From Candidatus Aphodomonas merdavium (GTDB lineage: Bacteria > Bacillota > Clostridia > Christensenellales > Aristaeellaceae): a stretch of DNA of 18,829 bases. The DNA lies in NCBI GenBank assembly GCA_018715585.1, contig DVLH01000198.1, forward strand, positions 1-18,829, written 5' to 3'. The notes beneath the pieces were generated by a model. That model ran no database searches and was not told where the DNA came from. It saw only the letters and a program-made list of their open reading frames with translations. This document shows, one piece after another, positions 1-7,159 of this stretch; position 1 is the first letter of the stretch, and each line of letters begins with the position of its first letter. A program made the position numbers and the translations under genes.

Positions 1-240
1 CTGCTGCCGGAAATGCTGGGGTTGACGGCGGGCGCGGTCAGCCCGCTGGGGTTGCTCTTTGACGTACAGGGGCGCGTTGCCCTTGTGATGGATCGGGGGC
101 TGCGTGGCTTTGAACGCCTGGCATTCCACCCTTGCGACAACACGGCGACGGTCGTTCTCTCGGCGCAGGATTTTTACGGCGGCTTTCTCAAACGGATTCA
201 GCGCACGCCCGTGGAAATCGACGCGCTGGCGCAGACATAA
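1..240 (+). CDS. YbaK/ProX-type prolyl-tRNA deacylase, C-terminal part (5' end outside window)
   Basis: The open frame enters from the left edge, reads from base 1 and stops at the TAA ending at 240, giving about 79 residues. The visible part has the YbaK/aminoacyl-tRNA deacylase signature: a GLTAGAVSPLGL block, a middle VALVMDR strand and a FHPCDNTATVVL block, which in this family surrounds the substrate pocket. Such proteins act in the cytosol and hydrolyse mischarged tRNA(Pro) (Ala- or Cys-tRNA), as free-standing counterparts of the ProRS editing domain. The context fits, because proS in this same window lacks that domain. The 3' end is complete. I cannot tell the Ala-specific (ProXp-ala, PrdX) from the Cys-specific (YbaK) subtype, because the N-terminal half is missing. 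Confidence 0.8.
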   Translation: MLPEMLGLTAGAVSPLGLLFDVQGRVALVMDRGLRGFERLAFHPCDNTATVVLSAQDFYGGFLKRIQRTPVEIDALAQT

Positions 241-245
241 CTTTC

Positions 246-269
246 CGGCGGGCTATCGCCGCGATTTTT
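246..269 (+). terminator. Weak intrinsic terminator after the deacylase gene
   Basis: CGGCG (246-250) pairs with CGCCG (257-261) around a six-base loop, followed three bases later by five T residues (265-269). The stem is short, so termination is probably partial. It sits directly behind the stop codon and ahead of the uxaC promoter. Confidence 0.4.
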
Positions 270-272
270 GCC

Positions 273-301
273 TTGTGGCGCTTAAAACGATGTGTTACAC
301 T
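273..301 (+). promoter_or_regulatory. Candidate sigma-A promoter for uxaC
   Basis: TTGTGG (273-278) and TACACT (296-301) are separated by 17 bases. The -35 matches only three of six consensus positions and the -10 four of six. Position and spacing fit a uxaC transcript starting near base 308, just ahead of the ribosome binding site. Confidence 0.4.
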
Positions 302-330
302 GCTGCTAACATCAGCGGGAGGGAAAAGCG

Positions 331-1731
331 ATGCAACAATTTATGGATAAGGATTTTCTCTTAAAGACGGAAACGGCCCGGGCGCTTTTCCATCAGGTTG
401 CCGCCGGGCTGCCCATTTGCGATTTCCATTGCCATATCCCCGTGCGGCAAATCGCCGAGAACAAGCCGTTTGCATCGATCACGGAGGTTTGGCTGGGGGG
501 AGACCATTATAAATGGCGCGCGATGCGCATTGCCGGCGTACCGGAGGAGAAGATTACCGGCAACGCTTCGGACGAAGAAAAGTTTATGGCCTGGGCCGCT
601 ACGATGCCAAAGCTGATTGGCAACCCGCTCTACCATTGGACCCATCTGGAGCTGCAGCGCTATTTCGGCATTGACGAACCGCTCAACGCCGGGAGCGCCG
701 CGCGCATTTACAAGGACTGCAACGCCAAAATTACTGCGATGCGCCCGCAGGACCTCATCCGCACGTCCAACGTCAAGCTCGTTTGTACGACGGACGACCC
801 GGTCGATTCGCTCGTCTTTCACGCGGCGCTGCGCGAGCGCAATGAGTCGGGCGCGCAGATTTTGCCTGCCTGGCGGCCGGATAAAGCGCTCAACCTGAAC
901 GCTGATTCGTTCCTGCCCTGGCTTGCGCAGCTGGAGGAAGTTGCCGGCAAGCGGATTGAAAACTTTGCGGGGCTCAAGAAGGCGCTTTCGGCCCGCATGC
1001 AGGTGTTCCATGAGGCGGGATGCCGCCTGAGCGATCACGCGCTGGATACCGTGCCTTACCCGCCGCAGGGGAATGAAACGGCGGAGGAGGCGTTTGCGGC
1101 GCGCAGGGCCGGCAAAACGGTCAGCCCCGAAGAGGAGAACGCTTACCGCTTTGAGATGATGCGCTGGCTGGCTGCTGAGTATAGCAGCCTGGGCTGGACG
1201 ATGCAGCTGCACATCGGCGCGCGGCGCAACCTCAACGACGCGATGTTTAAAAAGCTTGGCCCGGATACGGGATTTGACGGTATTGACGACGATGCCATCT
1301 CCGGCAAGCTCACGGCGCTGCTCAATGCCATGATGGCAACACAGCCGCTGCCGCGCACGCTGCTGTTCACGCTCAACCACAAGGACAACTACATCCTTTC
1401 CACGCTTTCGGGCGCGCTGCAGCGCTCGGGTGTGGCTGCAAACGTGAACCAGGGGCCCGCCTGGTGGTTCCACGACCAAAAAGAGGGCATGGAGAAGCAC
1501 CTGCGCGAGCTGGCCAGCGTCACGCCGCTGAGCGAGTTTATCGGCATGACGACGGACAGCCGCAGCCTGCTCAGCTATACGCGCCATGAGTACTTCCGGC
1601 GGATCTTCTGCAACCAGCTGGGCCGGTGGGTAGAGGACGGCGAATATCCCTATGATTTTAAAGCGCTTGAGGCCATCGTGCGCAAGGTCTGCTTTGAAAA
1701 CGCCTACGCGCTTTTTGCGAGCGTGCGCTAA
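331..1731 (+). CDS. uxaC: Uronate isomerase (glucuronate/galacturonate isomerase)
   Basis: This 466-residue protein matches the usual UxaC length. It interconverts D-glucuronate/D-fructuronate and D-galacturonate/D-tagaturonate in the cytosol, the first step of uronate catabolism. It is an amidohydrolase-fold enzyme. DFHCHIP at residues 31-37 supplies the metal-binding HxH, GDHYKWRAMR and GNPLYHWTHLEL are family signatures, and the C-terminal TTDSRSLLSYTRHEYFRR block carries the late catalytic Asp. The ATG at 331 has GGGAGGG (317-323) seven bases upstream, and the N-terminus MQQFMDKDFLL lines up with the known MTPFMTEDFLL of the E. coli enzyme, so I prefer it to the internal ATG at 343. No other hexuronate genes (uxaB, uxuA, kdgK, kdgA) are visible, so it appears monocistronic here. 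Confidence 0.96.
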   Translation: MQQFMDKDFLLKTETARALFHQVAAGLPICDFHCHIPVRQIAENKPFASITEVWLGGDHYKWRAMRIAGVPEEKITGNASDEEKFMAWAATMPKLIGNPLYHWTHLELQRYFGIDEPLNAGSAARIYKDCNAKITAMRPQDLIRTSNVKLVCTTDDPVDSLVFHAALRERNESGAQILPAWRPDKALNLNADSFLPWLAQLEEVAGKRIENFAGLKKALSARMQVFHEAGCRLSDHALDTVPYPPQGNETAEEAFAARRAGKTVSPEEENAYRFEMMRWLAAEYSSLGWTMQLHIGARRNLNDAMFKKLGPDTGFDGIDDDAISGKLTALLNAMMATQPLPRTLLFTLNHKDNYILSTLSGALQRSGVAANVNQGPAWWFHDQKEGMEKHLRELASVTPLSEFIGMTTDSRSLLSYTRHEYFRRIFCNQLGRWVEDGEYPYDFKALEAIVRKVCFENAYALFASVR

Positions 1732-1874
1732 ACGCACCGCAATTTCCAGGCGGCACCGGGCGTATCGCGTTTTCGGCTAGGTTTGTCTGCTTTCCGTGCG
1801 GACGGTGGCGGCACGCTCAAATGGCTGCTAAGAAAAAACATGCCAAACATGGTGATAGGACAGGCATAATTTAA
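1732..1874. other. Intergenic stretch with no recognised gene
   Basis: Between the uxaC stop and the terminator hairpin I see no convincing reading frame, ribosome binding site or promoter. A CATAAT at 1866-1871 resembles a -10 box but has no matching -35. Confidence 0.5.
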
Positions 1875-1909
1875 AAAACGCCCGAGGCACTTTGATGCCC
1901 GGGCGTTTT
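1875..1909. terminator. Strong, probably bidirectional terminator between uxaC and ftsK
   Basis: AAAACGCCCG (1875-1884) and GGCA (1886-1889) pair with TGCC (1896-1899) and CGGGCGTTTT (1900-1909). That gives 14 base pairs with one bulged A and a six-base loop. The plus strand ends in TTTTC, which serves uxaC. The minus strand ends in a run of six T, so it can also stop transcription arriving from ftsK. Confidence 0.85.
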
Positions 1910-1929
1910 CTGTTTGCGAGGGACGCCCC

Positions 1930-2027
1930 GCGAAAGCTACAGCGGAAACCTTTTCGCATATCCTTTGGCATATGAGGCCAAGAGCTTTTGCTGGAAAAAG
2001 GACGGTATGGAGTTGCAAGGAGCTTGC
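1930..2027 (+). other. Series of small hairpins just upstream of the structured RNA
   Basis: Three hairpins follow one another: GCGAAA/TTTCGC (1930-1935 with 1952-1957), CATATCC/GG(c)ATATG (1957-1963 with 1967-1974) and a perfect GCAAG-GAG-CTTGC (2015-2027). They may belong to the 5' part of the RNA that follows, or to its leader. I found no convincing promoter here. Confidence 0.3.
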
Positions 2028-2029
2028 GC

Positions 2030-2291
2030 GGCGCTGGAGAAAGCGATGGGGAAAAGCCGGTTCCTTTTGGTTTCATTAAAAAGATGTATCACCCTCCGCT
2101 TGTGGCAGTTGAAAAGCCTTTTCAAACCAAAGGGGGACGCTATCTGTACCGGGTTTTCGGATGGGGTATGCTGTACCCGGAAACAAGGCGGGAACAGGAT
2201 GTCCCTTGTAGGGGGGCGAAAGGGAAACTACGATAGGCGCCGCTGAAATCAGGATGCCTTTGGCGCTTCAAACCTCCAACGCCTTTTTTTT
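2030..2291 (+). ncRNA. Putative structured non-coding RNA, about 260 nt, family not identified
   Basis: A long-range closing helix pairs GGCGCTGGAG (2030-2039) with CTCCAACGCC (2274-2283), 9 of 10 pairs, and eight T follow immediately (2284-2291), so the closing helix doubles as a terminator. Inside are further helices: AAGCG..GGG (2041-2050) with CCC..CGCTT (2092-2101); TTGAAAA/TTTTCAA (2109-2125); CCGGGT/ACCCGG (2149-2154 with 2175-2180); ACAAGG/CCTTGT (2183-2188 with 2204-2209); AGGCGCC/GGCGCTT (2235-2241 with 2262-2268). The inner G-U pairs and the T-run both favour the plus strand. Frames across it look non-protein-like. It lacks the hallmarks I know for RNase P, tmRNA, SRP or 6S RNA. 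The raiA-motif RNA class of Clostridia is a possibility I cannot verify by eye. Confidence 0.6.
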
Positions 2292-2329
2292 AAACTTGTG
2301 CTCCGTTAGACGGCGGGGCACCAGGTTGA

Positions 2330-5302
2330 TTACGCCTGCTCTTTTTTCGGAAAGAGCAGCGCCATTTCCTCGCGGGTGATGAGCACTTCGCGCGGCTTTG
2401 CCCCCTCGGCCTGGCCGATGATGTTGCGCCGCGCCATCTCGTCGATGATGCGGCCTGCGCGGGCATAGCCGATGCGCAGCCGGCGCTGGAGCATGCTGAT
2501 GGACGCCTGGCCGGATTCGACGGCCATTTCGACGGCTTGTTCAAAGAGCGCGTCAAAGGGCGCGTCGTTTTTATCCTCGTCCGGCGGCGCCTCTTCGGAC
2601 GTTTCGGCGCTGAGCGCATCGATGACGGCCTGCGAATACTCCGCCGTGTGGCGGTCCTTGACGTATTCGACGACGCGCTGCACTTCCTCGTCGGAGACAA
2701 AGCACCCCTGCACGCGTATGGGCTTGCCGCCGCCTGCGGGGGCAAAGAGCATATCGCCCTTGCCCAGCAGCTTTTCCGCGCCGGCGCCGTCCAGGATGGT
2801 GCGCGAGTCTACCTGGGAGGAGACGGCAAAGGCGATGCGGCTGGGGATGTTGGCCTTGATGATGCCGGTGATGACGTTGACGGACGGCCGCTGGGTTGCC
2901 ACGACGAGATGGATGCCGCAGGCGCGCGCCAGCTGCGCCAGGCGGCAGATGCTCTCCTCTACCTCGCCCGGCGCCACAAGCATCAGGTCGGACAGCTCGT
3001 CAATGATGACGACGATGGACGGCATGAACGGCTTGTCGCCGCGCTGGGCGTTGTAGCCGCGGATGTCGCGCACGCCGCAGGCGGCAAAGAGCTTGTAGCG
3101 CTCGTCCATCTCCGTCACGGCCCAGTTGAGCGCGCCGGAAGCCTTTTTCGGGTCGGTCACCACGGGCACGAGCAGGTGCGGAATGCCGTTGTAGACGGAA
3201 AGCTCCACCTTTTTCGGGTCGATGAGGATGAGCCGCACTTCCTCCGGCGTGGCGCGGTAGATGATGGAGGCGATGATGGTGTTGATGCACACGGATTTGC
3301 CCGAACCCGTCGCGCCGGCAATGAGCAGGTGGGGCATGCGCGCCAGGTCGGCGATGATGCGCTTTCCGGCGATGTCCTTGCCCAGCGCTACGGCCAGGCG
3401 CGAGGCGTGGCGCATGGCTTCGTCGCTTTCCAGCACGTCGCGCAGGCGCACTGTGGCCACCTGATCGTTGGCGATTTCAATGCCGATGGCCGCCTTGCCG
3501 GGGATGGGCGCCTCGATGCGAACGCCAACGGCCGCCATGTTCAGCGCGATATCGTCTGTCAGCCCGACAATTTTGCTCACCTTGACGCCGGGGGCGGGCT
3601 GCAGCTCGTAGCGCGTGATGGCCGGGCCGTGCACAACCTTCGTCACCCGGGCTTTGACGCCGAAGCTTTCCAGCGTTTCCTCCAGTTTTTTGGCGCCGCG
3701 CGCGTCCGCATCGCGCGTGTCGGCCCGCACGGCGGTTTCATCCTTGTTCAGCAGCGAAAACGGAGGCCGCCTGTATTCGGGCTGGGCCGCTTCCTGCGGG
3801 GCAGGCTCCTGCGGCTGTGGCTTCCAATCAGGCCGGTCGATGCGGTCCTGCGGGGGGATCTGCGGCGTTTGGTCTAGAACGTTGCCCGCGGGAAAATACT
3901 CCTGCCTGCGCCGGCGGCGCGACGGGCGCGAGGGATCGGACGCGCTGTCGTATTCCTGCGCGACCGGCTCCCACGGCGGCAGGCCGTCCTCCTCGGCGGC
4001 GGCTGCGTCGGGCTCTTGCGCGTCCTCGGGCGCAGATACGGCCGGCTCGGATGCCGGGGCCGTTTCCATGGCATCCTCCTGCGGCGCCTCTTGCGGCGCT
4101 TGATCCGCCCGCACGGTGCGCGCGCCGGCGCGGAACGCTTCGCGATAGGGCGCGCCAGGATCGGCGCTGAAGGTGAACGGCGCTACTTCCGCGTCCCGAG
4201 GCGTTTCAAAGTATTCTTCGTCGTTGAGCGGGCCATAGGCGGCATTGTAATCGTCGCGCCGTTTGACCATGAAATCCGGCAGGAATTTTTTGCGCTTGGG
4301 CCGGGCAGGCGCGTGGGTGTCGTCGTCGAAGTAGGGCTCATGCCGCCCGTCCGGCAGGATGTCCTCGATATAGAGCGTCGGCTGCTGGCGGTGGGGCGGG
4401 GCAGGGCGCAGAGGCTCTGCAGGGCGCGCAAAATCTTCGGGCGGCGGGTATGCGTCCTCCCTATGGACGGCGGCAGGCTGTTTTTTACGGCTTGGACGCG
4501 GCGGCTGCGGCGGCGGGGCGTACAGCTCTTCCGGCAGGGGCGTGAGCGTGCCTTCCGGGACGAGCGGCTCTTCGTCGGCCTCTTGCCGCTGGGCGAGGCG
4601 TTCCTGGCGGCGCTCGGCCGCCTCCTCGCGCCAGGCGTTCCACCAGGCGCCGAGCCGGTCGGGCGCGTTTGGCATAAACATGCGCACAATCCACACGCAT
4701 AGCGCGCCCAATAGGAACAGCATCACCATTGTGCTGCCCGCAACATCCAACATTTTCCAAAGCGGATAGCCCAGCAGTGCGCCCAGCGAACCGCCGCCCA
4801 GCGCCGTGTTTTTGGACGACTGGAACGATTGCCAGAGCACGCCGTTATAGTTCTGCCGGTAGCCGGAACTGTTGAGCGCGCGCAGGATATCCTCCATGCG
4901 GAACACCTGCAGCAGCGCGGCAAAGCAGACGATGACCAGCAGCGCCGCAAAGGAGACCGTACCGCGCAGCGGCCACTTGTTGCCCATGAACACCTGAATG
5001 CCGAGCATGCACAGATAGACCGCCATCACGCCGGAGAGCTTGCCGAAAGCGCCTTTGGCGACGTTGCGCAGCAGCAGAATAAACGTGCCGTTGGATGTGG
5101 TGACAAGGCAAAAGAGCATTAAAACGCCAACGAGCAGCAAAAGCGTGCCCGGAATTTCTCCGCGCGTGGAACGTTTCCGTTTGGAAGGCTTACGAAAAGC
5201 GGGCGGGCGCTTGGGCTTTTTTGCCGTGGAGCGCTTTGAGCCGCTTTTCTCGCCGGCGGTCTGGCGGGACGCCTTTTTTTCCTTGCTTTTTGCCGTGGCC
5301 AT
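2330..5302 (-). CDS. ftsK: DNA translocase FtsK/SpoIIIE
   Basis: This 990-residue membrane-anchored ATPase pumps chromosomal DNA through the closing division or sporulation septum. A Lys/Arg-rich N-terminus is followed by hydrophobic segments (first GTLLLLVGVLMLFCLVTT, last VMLFLLGALCVWIV), then a Pro/Glu/Ala-rich linker of roughly 350 residues. Next come the alpha and beta motor domains, with Walker A GATGSGKS near residue 662 and Walker B IVVIIDE near 761, and the C-terminal gamma winged helix (about 920-990, SMLQRRLRIGYARAGRIIDEM) that reads polar DNA motifs. I place the start at ATG 5302 because GGAGGAA lies just upstream; an upstream in-frame TTG has no such site. It is a single-gene unit with its own promoter. 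FtsK and SpoIIIE cannot be separated by sequence alone; the linker is longer than in Bacillus SpoIIIE (about 790 residues). Confidence 0.97.
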   Translation of the reverse strand: MATAKSKEKKASRQTAGEKSGSKRSTAKKPKRPPAFRKPSKRKRSTRGEIPGTLLLLVGVLMLFCLVTTSNGTFILLLRNVAKGAFGKLSGVMAVYLCMLGIQVFMGNKWPLRGTVSFAALLVIVCFAALLQVFRMEDILRALNSSGYRQNYNGVLWQSFQSSKNTALGGGSLGALLGYPLWKMLDVAGSTMVMLFLLGALCVWIVRMFMPNAPDRLGAWWNAWREEAAERRQERLAQRQEADEEPLVPEGTLTPLPEELYAPPPQPPRPSRKKQPAAVHREDAYPPPEDFARPAEPLRPAPPHRQQPTLYIEDILPDGRHEPYFDDDTHAPARPKRKKFLPDFMVKRRDDYNAAYGPLNDEEYFETPRDAEVAPFTFSADPGAPYREAFRAGARTVRADQAPQEAPQEDAMETAPASEPAVSAPEDAQEPDAAAAEEDGLPPWEPVAQEYDSASDPSRPSRRRRRQEYFPAGNVLDQTPQIPPQDRIDRPDWKPQPQEPAPQEAAQPEYRRPPFSLLNKDETAVRADTRDADARGAKKLEETLESFGVKARVTKVVHGPAITRYELQPAPGVKVSKIVGLTDDIALNMAAVGVRIEAPIPGKAAIGIEIANDQVATVRLRDVLESDEAMRHASRLAVALGKDIAGKRIIADLARMPHLLIAGATGSGKSVCINTIIASIIYRATPEEVRLILIDPKKVELSVYNGIPHLLVPVVTDPKKASGALNWAVTEMDERYKLFAACGVRDIRGYNAQRGDKPFMPSIVVIIDELSDLMLVAPGEVEESICRLAQLARACGIHLVVATQRPSVNVITGIIKANIPSRIAFAVSSQVDSRTILDGAGAEKLLGKGDMLFAPAGGGKPIRVQGCFVSDEEVQRVVEYVKDRHTAEYSQAVIDALSAETSEEAPPDEDKNDAPFDALFEQAVEMAVESGQASISMLQRRLRIGYARAGRIIDEMARRNIIGQAEGAKPREVLITREEMALLFPKKEQA

Positions 5303-5354
5303 TGGTTCCTCCGAAGGCAATGAAATCAGGCGGGAAAATCCTGCCTGGCCTTTC

Positions 5355-5384
5355 AGTATAACACAGAAAAAACGCCGGTTGCAA
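5355..5384 (-). promoter_or_regulatory. Sigma-A-like promoter of ftsK
   Basis: Reading the minus strand, TTGCAA (5379-5384) and TATACT (5355-5360) are 18 bases apart. The -10 matches five of six consensus positions. It lies about 53 bases upstream of the ftsK start and just downstream of the terminator of the preceding minus-strand unit. Confidence 0.65.
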
Positions 5385-5390
5385 ATTTTT

Positions 5391-5437
5391 TGAAAAAAGA
5401 ACCCGCGCGCGGGGCAAGAGGGTTCCCACGCGCGCGG
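5391..5437 (-). terminator. Intrinsic terminator of the holin-spoVF unit
   Basis: CCGCGCGCG (5403-5411) pairs with CGCGCGCGG (5429-5437), and GGG (5412-5414) with CCC (5425-5427) past one bulged A. On the minus strand the hairpin is followed by GGGTTC and six T (down to about 5393). It lies about 85 bases beyond the stop of the DUF3298-like gene. Confidence 0.8.
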
Positions 5438-5521
5438 CTTCGCCGTTTCGGGCGGCCGTATTCAGTTACTATCTATGCATCCCGGCGCAATTTATGCCTT
5501 TGCGCCACCTTTTTGGGAGGT

Positions 5522-6502
5522 TCAGCGCGCAAAAAGGGCGACGCTGTAGAGCAGCCCGCCGGCAAAATGCATCTCCAGCGCATAAGCGTCCCCATACCAT
5601 AGCGCCGTCTCTCCCTCGGGCAGGCGGTCATAGCCGTCGGTGGAAACAACGGCGGCCGTGGCATCGGGTGCGCGCAGCGCGGCAAGGCATTCCTCCTGCG
5701 TGGAGACGCCCGGGCAAAGGCCGCTAAAATCGATGCGCCGGGCAAAGATGCCGTTTGCCACGGCGGTGTCCGGATTGCTCTGCTCCGGCGGGGATAACAG
5801 CCAGACGCCGCCCATCTCGGCCGCTTCAAACGAATAGACGGCCGCGTCGCGCTGGACGTCGGGCACGTCCACAAGGCCAAAGGCCGCGTCCGCCTCCGCG
5901 ATGGAAACGCCGGGGACGGCGTTTTGCGGCAGGCCGGGCAGGCAGCCGGTGGCGAGCGCCTGTGAAAGCGCTTCGTCCGCCTGCGCCGAATCGCCGCGCG
6001 CCAGCGGTACATCTTCCCGTAAAAGCCCTTCGAGCTCATAGGCGAAAAAGCGCACGCCCACCTGCCGCCCGGAAAGCCACGAAAGCTGCGTCACGGGATA
6101 ATAGACGGTCAGCGTCCCTTCACCGAGGACAAAGTTGTCGCGCGGCATGGGGGAGAGGTTGTCAAAGCTTCCGTAGGCGTTGTCGTAAAGCCAGGCGGAG
6201 GCGGTTTCCTCCAGGCGCTGCGCGGCCGCGCCGCCGTCGGCGAAAAGGTCGTCCCAGCCGATGCGCTCGCCCGTCTGCGAACGGAACACAAGCCCATACG
6301 TCAGCTGGGCCGGGCCAAAGCGCGGCACGGTCTCTTCCTTTTTCGCCGTCACGCACAGCAAGTCCCCGACCGTTGCAAAGGAAACGTCGCCGGCGCCAAG
6401 GGCGTCGACGGCGTCAAAAATGGCGTCCATGGCCTCCGCCTGGGCGCAAGCGGTGCTCAGGCACAGGACAACCAACAGCGCAAAAGAGAAAAAGCGGCGC
6501 AT
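5522..6502 (-). CDS. Secreted protein with DUF3298/RsiV-like region
   Basis: The 326-residue protein opens with a clear signal peptide (MRRFFSFALLVVLCLSTACAQA, residues 1-22), most likely cut after AQA. A Cys at 19 sits in a poor lipobox (STAC). Residues about 65-165 resemble DUF3298: GERIGWDDLFADGG matches the LSDLF-type block, and FVLGEGTLTVYYPVTQL then VGVRFFAYELEGLL match the strand pair that follows in RsiV-like proteins. The C-terminal half (about 175-326) is not recognised. ATG 6502 has GGAGG upstream at normal spacing. It follows spoVFB by 74 bases on the same strand, with no clear terminator between, so it may share that transcript. Function is unknown; RsiV-like domains are extracytoplasmic and one is known to bind lysozyme. 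Confidence 0.75.
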   Translation of the reverse strand: MRRFFSFALLVVLCLSTACAQAEAMDAIFDAVDALGAGDVSFATVGDLLCVTAKKEETVPRFGPAQLTYGLVFRSQTGERIGWDDLFADGGAAAQRLEETASAWLYDNAYGSFDNLSPMPRDNFVLGEGTLTVYYPVTQLSWLSGRQVGVRFFAYELEGLLREDVPLARGDSAQADEALSQALATGCLPGLPQNAVPGVSIAEADAAFGLVDVPDVQRDAAVYSFEAAEMGGVWLLSPPEQSNPDTAVANGIFARRIDFSGLCPGVSTQEECLAALRAPDATAAVVSTDGYDRLPEGETALWYGDAYALEMHFAGGLLYSVALFAR

Positions 6503-6576
6503 AGGGAACCTCCGTTTGGTTTGATGGATGTACCCATAAAACGATTTCGTGCCGCTTTTTCCTGCAAGCGCCGCCC

Positions 6577-7155
6577 TTATTGCAGCATCGGCTGCGCCTG
6601 GCGGCCTTCGAGCGCCAGCCGCGCGCAGGCGGGGATCTGCTCAAAGTGCGCCACGAGCGAGCGCGGTTTTCCTTCGGGCGCGTCCTGGCCGTAGGGCACA
6701 AAATAATAGTGCCGCGTGGCCAGGAGCGAACCGATGTTGCGCGCGGCGGCGGCCAGGCCGTCGTTGGTGGAGACGGCCAGTAGCAGCGGCCGCTCGTTGC
6801 GCAGGTGCGACTTTGCGGCGAGGGTGACGGGCGTATCGGCGATGCCGGCGGCCAGTTTTGCCAGCGTGTTGCCCGTGCACGGGGCAATAACGAGCAGATC
6901 AAGCAGCTTTTGGGGCCCGAACGGCTCTACGGCTTGCAGCGTGTGCAGCGGCTCCTCGCCGGTGGCTTCCGCCATGCGGCGGCGCACTTCTTCTGCCGGG
7001 AAAAAGCGCGTGTCAAGCGACCAGGCGTTGAAGGAGAAAATGGGGATCACGCGCGCGCCGGCCTCCTTGAGCGCCTGCGCCTGCGGAAAAACGCGGGAAA
7101 ATGTACAGAAAGAGCCGGTTAACGCAAAGCCAACCGTTTTGCCTGTAAGTTCCAT
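6577..7155 (-). CDS. spoVFB: Dipicolinate synthase subunit B
   Basis: This 192-residue flavoprotein-fold protein is the second subunit of dipicolinate synthase, which makes the dipicolinic acid that fills the spore core from a dihydrodipicolinate-pathway intermediate in the mother cell. Family features include the N-terminal GFALTGSFCTF strand-loop, VIAPCTGNTLAKLA and the TPVTLAAKSHLRNERPLL block, with LAVSTNDGL after it. I choose ATG 7155 over the in-frame ATG 7170 because GGAG precedes it and the N-terminus MELTGKTVGF fits the family. The start lies four bases after the spoVFA stop, and its ribosome binding site is inside the end of spoVFA, indicating translational coupling. Confidence 0.93.
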   Translation of the reverse strand: MELTGKTVGFALTGSFCTFSRVFPQAQALKEAGARVIPIFSFNAWSLDTRFFPAEEVRRRMAEATGEEPLHTLQAVEPFGPQKLLDLLVIAPCTGNTLAKLAAGIADTPVTLAAKSHLRNERPLLLAVSTNDGLAAAARNIGSLLATRHYYFVPYGQDAPEGKPRSLVAHFEQIPACARLALEGRQAQPMLQ

Positions 7156-7159
7156 GGTT

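Noticed and set aside
361..1737. Minus-strand open frame of 458 codons opposite uxaC
   Set aside because: Shadow of the uxaC reading frame in GC-rich DNA; the translation has no recognisable domain and no ribosome binding site.
1914..2246. Possible 110-residue protein in the uxaC-ftsK gap
   Set aside because: Frames here are not protein-like, lack a ribosome binding site, and the sequence is better explained by RNA helices and a T-run.
2537..3877. Plus-strand open frame of 446 codons opposite ftsK
   Set aside because: Antisense shadow of the motor domains, with repetitive Asp/Gly/Arg-rich translation and no initiation signal.
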